Made by a program: the position numbers and the translations under genes. 64,000 nt of DNA from Dyella flava (GTDB lineage Bacteria; Pseudomonadota; Gammaproteobacteria; Xanthomonadales; Rhodanobacteraceae). The stretch covers positions 62,001-126,000 of the forward strand of contig NZ_JADIKE010000034.1 of assembly GCF_016904955.1 (NCBI RefSeq), in the 5' to 3' direction. The notes beneath the pieces are model-generated. The model made no database searches. It was not told the DNA's origin and worked only from the letters and a program-made list of their open reading frames with translations. Shown here one piece after another: positions 61,690-64,000 of the stretch (its first letter is position 1; every line of letters begins with the position of its first letter).

Positions 61690-62919
61690 TTAACCGAAGA
61701 ACCAGTAACACACCGCAATCGAGGCCAGCACGCCGGCCAGATCGGCCAACAAGGCACAGCCGATGGTGTGACGCACGCGTTGAATGCCCACCGCACCGAA
61801 ATAAACCGCCACCACGTAGAACGTCGTTTCGGTACTGCCTTGCACCGTGGCCGCCACCAGGGCCGGAAAACTGTCGACGCCGGAGTGATGCATGGTTTCG
61901 ATCAGCATCGCCCGCGCGGCACTGCCGGAAAACGGCTTGACCAGCGCGGTCGGCAAGGCATCCACGAAGCGCGTGTCCAGACCGGCGTGCTGTGCGAGCC
62001 AGCGGATGCCGTCCAGGACGAAATCCAGCGCACCCGAAGCGCGCAAAACGCCGACCATGCAAAGCATCGCCACCAGGTAAGGCAGTATCTCCTTCGAAAC
62101 ATCAAAGCCCTGCTTGGCCCCATCGATAAAGCTCTCGAACAACGGCACGCGCTTGTACGCGCCCGCGCAGAGAAACACGATGATGATGCCGAACAAGGCG
62201 AGATTGCCCATCAGCGAAGACAGCGACGCCAGCGCCGCCGCGGTGAGTGAAGCGAGAAAGGCCAGGAAACCGGCCAATACCAATCCGCCACCCAGCAGCC
62301 ATGCCAGCACCACCGGATCCCACAAGCGCAGACGCTGCATGTAGGCCACCGACAGGAGGCCGACGAGATTGGACGCGAAATGCGCCAGCAGGATCGGCAG
62401 GAATACCAGCGTCGGATCATGCGCGCCTGCCTGCGCGCGATACATGAACACCATCACCGGCAATAGCGTCAGCGACGACGCATTCATCACCAGGAACAGG
62501 ATCTGCGCATTGCTGGCCGTGGTCTCGGAAGGATTGAGCGTCTGCAACGCACGCATCGCGCGCAAACCGATCGGCGTCGCTGCGTTATCCAGGCCCAGGG
62601 CGTTGGCGGCGAAATTGAGCGTAATCAGCCCGATCGCCGGATGTCCGCGCGGCACGTCCGGCATCAAGCGCGCAAACAGCGGTCCCAGCCAGCGGGCGAG
62701 GCCGTCGACCAGGCCGGCTTGCTCGGCGATGTTGAGAAAGCCCAGCCACAGGGTAAGCGTGCCGAACAGCAGCAGCATGAGCTTGACGGACAGATCCGCC
62801 ATGTCGAACAGCGAGCCGACGATCGCCGCAAAAACTGTTTCGTCGCCGCCGATCAGCCAGCGCGCCAGCGCTGCCAACGTGGCCGCCATGAAAAGACCAA
62901 ACCACAGGCGGCTCAGCAT
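61690..62919 (-). CDS. Fused SpmA/SpmB-type membrane protein
   Basis: 409 residues with two nucleoside-recognition (Gate) domains fused. The first covers about 35-170 (LSVKLMLLLFGTLTLWLGFLNIAEQAGLVDGLARWLGPLFARLMPDVPRGHPAIGLITLNFAANALGLDNAATPIGL). The second, about 235-409, contains DGAKQGFDVSKEILPYLVAMLCMVGVLRASG and the TVQGSTETTFYVVAVYFGAVGI signature. Bacillus SpmA and SpmB are separate spore-maturation proteins; in Gram-negatives the fused form is of unknown transport function. The methylglyoxal-type gene follows 22 bp downstream. Confidence 0.9.
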   Translation of the reverse strand: MLSRLWFGLFMAATLAALARWLIGGDETVFAAIVGSLFDMADLSVKLMLLLFGTLTLWLGFLNIAEQAGLVDGLARWLGPLFARLMPDVPRGHPAIGLITLNFAANALGLDNAATPIGLRAMRALQTLNPSETTASNAQILFLVMNASSLTLLPVMVFMYRAQAGAHDPTLVFLPILLAHFASNLVGLLSVAYMQRLRLWDPVVLAWLLGGGLVLAGFLAFLASLTAAALASLSSLMGNLALFGIIIVFLCAGAYKRVPLFESFIDGAKQGFDVSKEILPYLVAMLCMVGVLRASGALDFVLDGIRWLAQHAGLDTRFVDALPTALVKPFSGSAARAMLIETMHHSGVDSFPALVAATVQGSTETTFYVVAVYFGAVGIQRVRHTIGCALLADLAGVLASIAVCYWFFG

Positions 62920-63020
62920 GCGTGATGATGGGAAGCGAATCGGGTCGGCATGCGCGCATTGTCAATGACAATGCGCTTGCTCGCCAGCATGCCTGGCCAT
63001 GCGGTTCGATGCTTCGGCGC

Positions 63021-64000
<980 letters not shown>

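Overview
This 64 kb window is a GC-rich chromosomal segment of a gammaproteobacterium, most likely a xanthomonad of the Rhodanobacteraceae/Xanthomonadaceae type (Dyella- or Rhodanobacter-like). The grounds are a TonB-dependent receptor paired with an alpha-amylase and a Xanthomonas-type alpha-glucosidase, an alpha-amino acid ester hydrolase of the Xanthomonas type, and three dispersed families of intergenic palindromes. The genus is an inference. No rRNA, tRNA, CRISPR array, phage or transposase gene was found.

Layout. 1-6906: an alpha-glucan uptake and degradation locus (TonB receptor and periplasmic amylase leftward, alpha-glucosidase rightward) with two mirror-image operator candidates between them. 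7241-9756: an HMG-CoA-synthase-like enzyme and a patatin-like lipase. 10125-13438: a compact five-gene run (Bfd-like 2Fe-2S protein, ferritin-like diiron enzyme, CFA-synthase-like methyltransferase, hotdog thioesterase, alpha/beta hydrolase) that reads like an undescribed acyl-chain modification system; here the ferredoxin-like protein is translationally coupled to the diiron enzyme. 13527-16984: ModE, a small molybdopterin-binding-fold protein and a porin. 17156-22294: UvrD helicase carrying an in-frame repeat insertion, a FUSC-type membrane protein and a NERD-helicase. 22295-24000: a repeat-rich stretch with small unknown genes.

24157-34353 is a complete potassium-uptake operon, kdpF-A-B-(67-aa protein)-(outer-membrane barrel)-C-D-E. 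It has three unusual traits: an MITE-like element sitting exactly between the kdpB stop codon and the next Shine-Dalgarno, an outer-membrane beta-barrel gene inside the operon, and stem-loops between kdpC and kdpD, one of which contains the kdpD ribosome-binding site.

34621-64000 is mainly housekeeping: hemD-hemX-hemY, thioesterases, a rhodanese without its catalytic cysteine, a ferredoxin reductase, srkA, an RlmI-type rRNA methyltransferase, rmuC, a shikimate-dehydrogenase-like protein, folE with an EF-hand protein, an MFS transporter, a DsbA-family protein, a flavoprotein plus dinG plus a HutD-like protein, NnrU, a DUF938 methyltransferase, an alpha-amino acid ester hydrolase, a YchJ-like protein, an NRDE protein, a tandem methylglyoxal-synthase-fold protein, a fused SpmA/SpmB-type membrane protein, and the 3' part of gltD.

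Three repeat families punctuate the window. Family A has the core TTGGGTTAGCGCAGCGTAAC. Family B consists of CCCTCTCCCC/GGGGAGAGGG palindromes. Family C consists of GAGTGGAGAGGAGTGAG purine-rich arms with a conserved loop. They lie directly at gene ends and in several cases supply stop codons, C-terminal residues, a ribosome-binding site, or (in uvrD) an internal protein segment.
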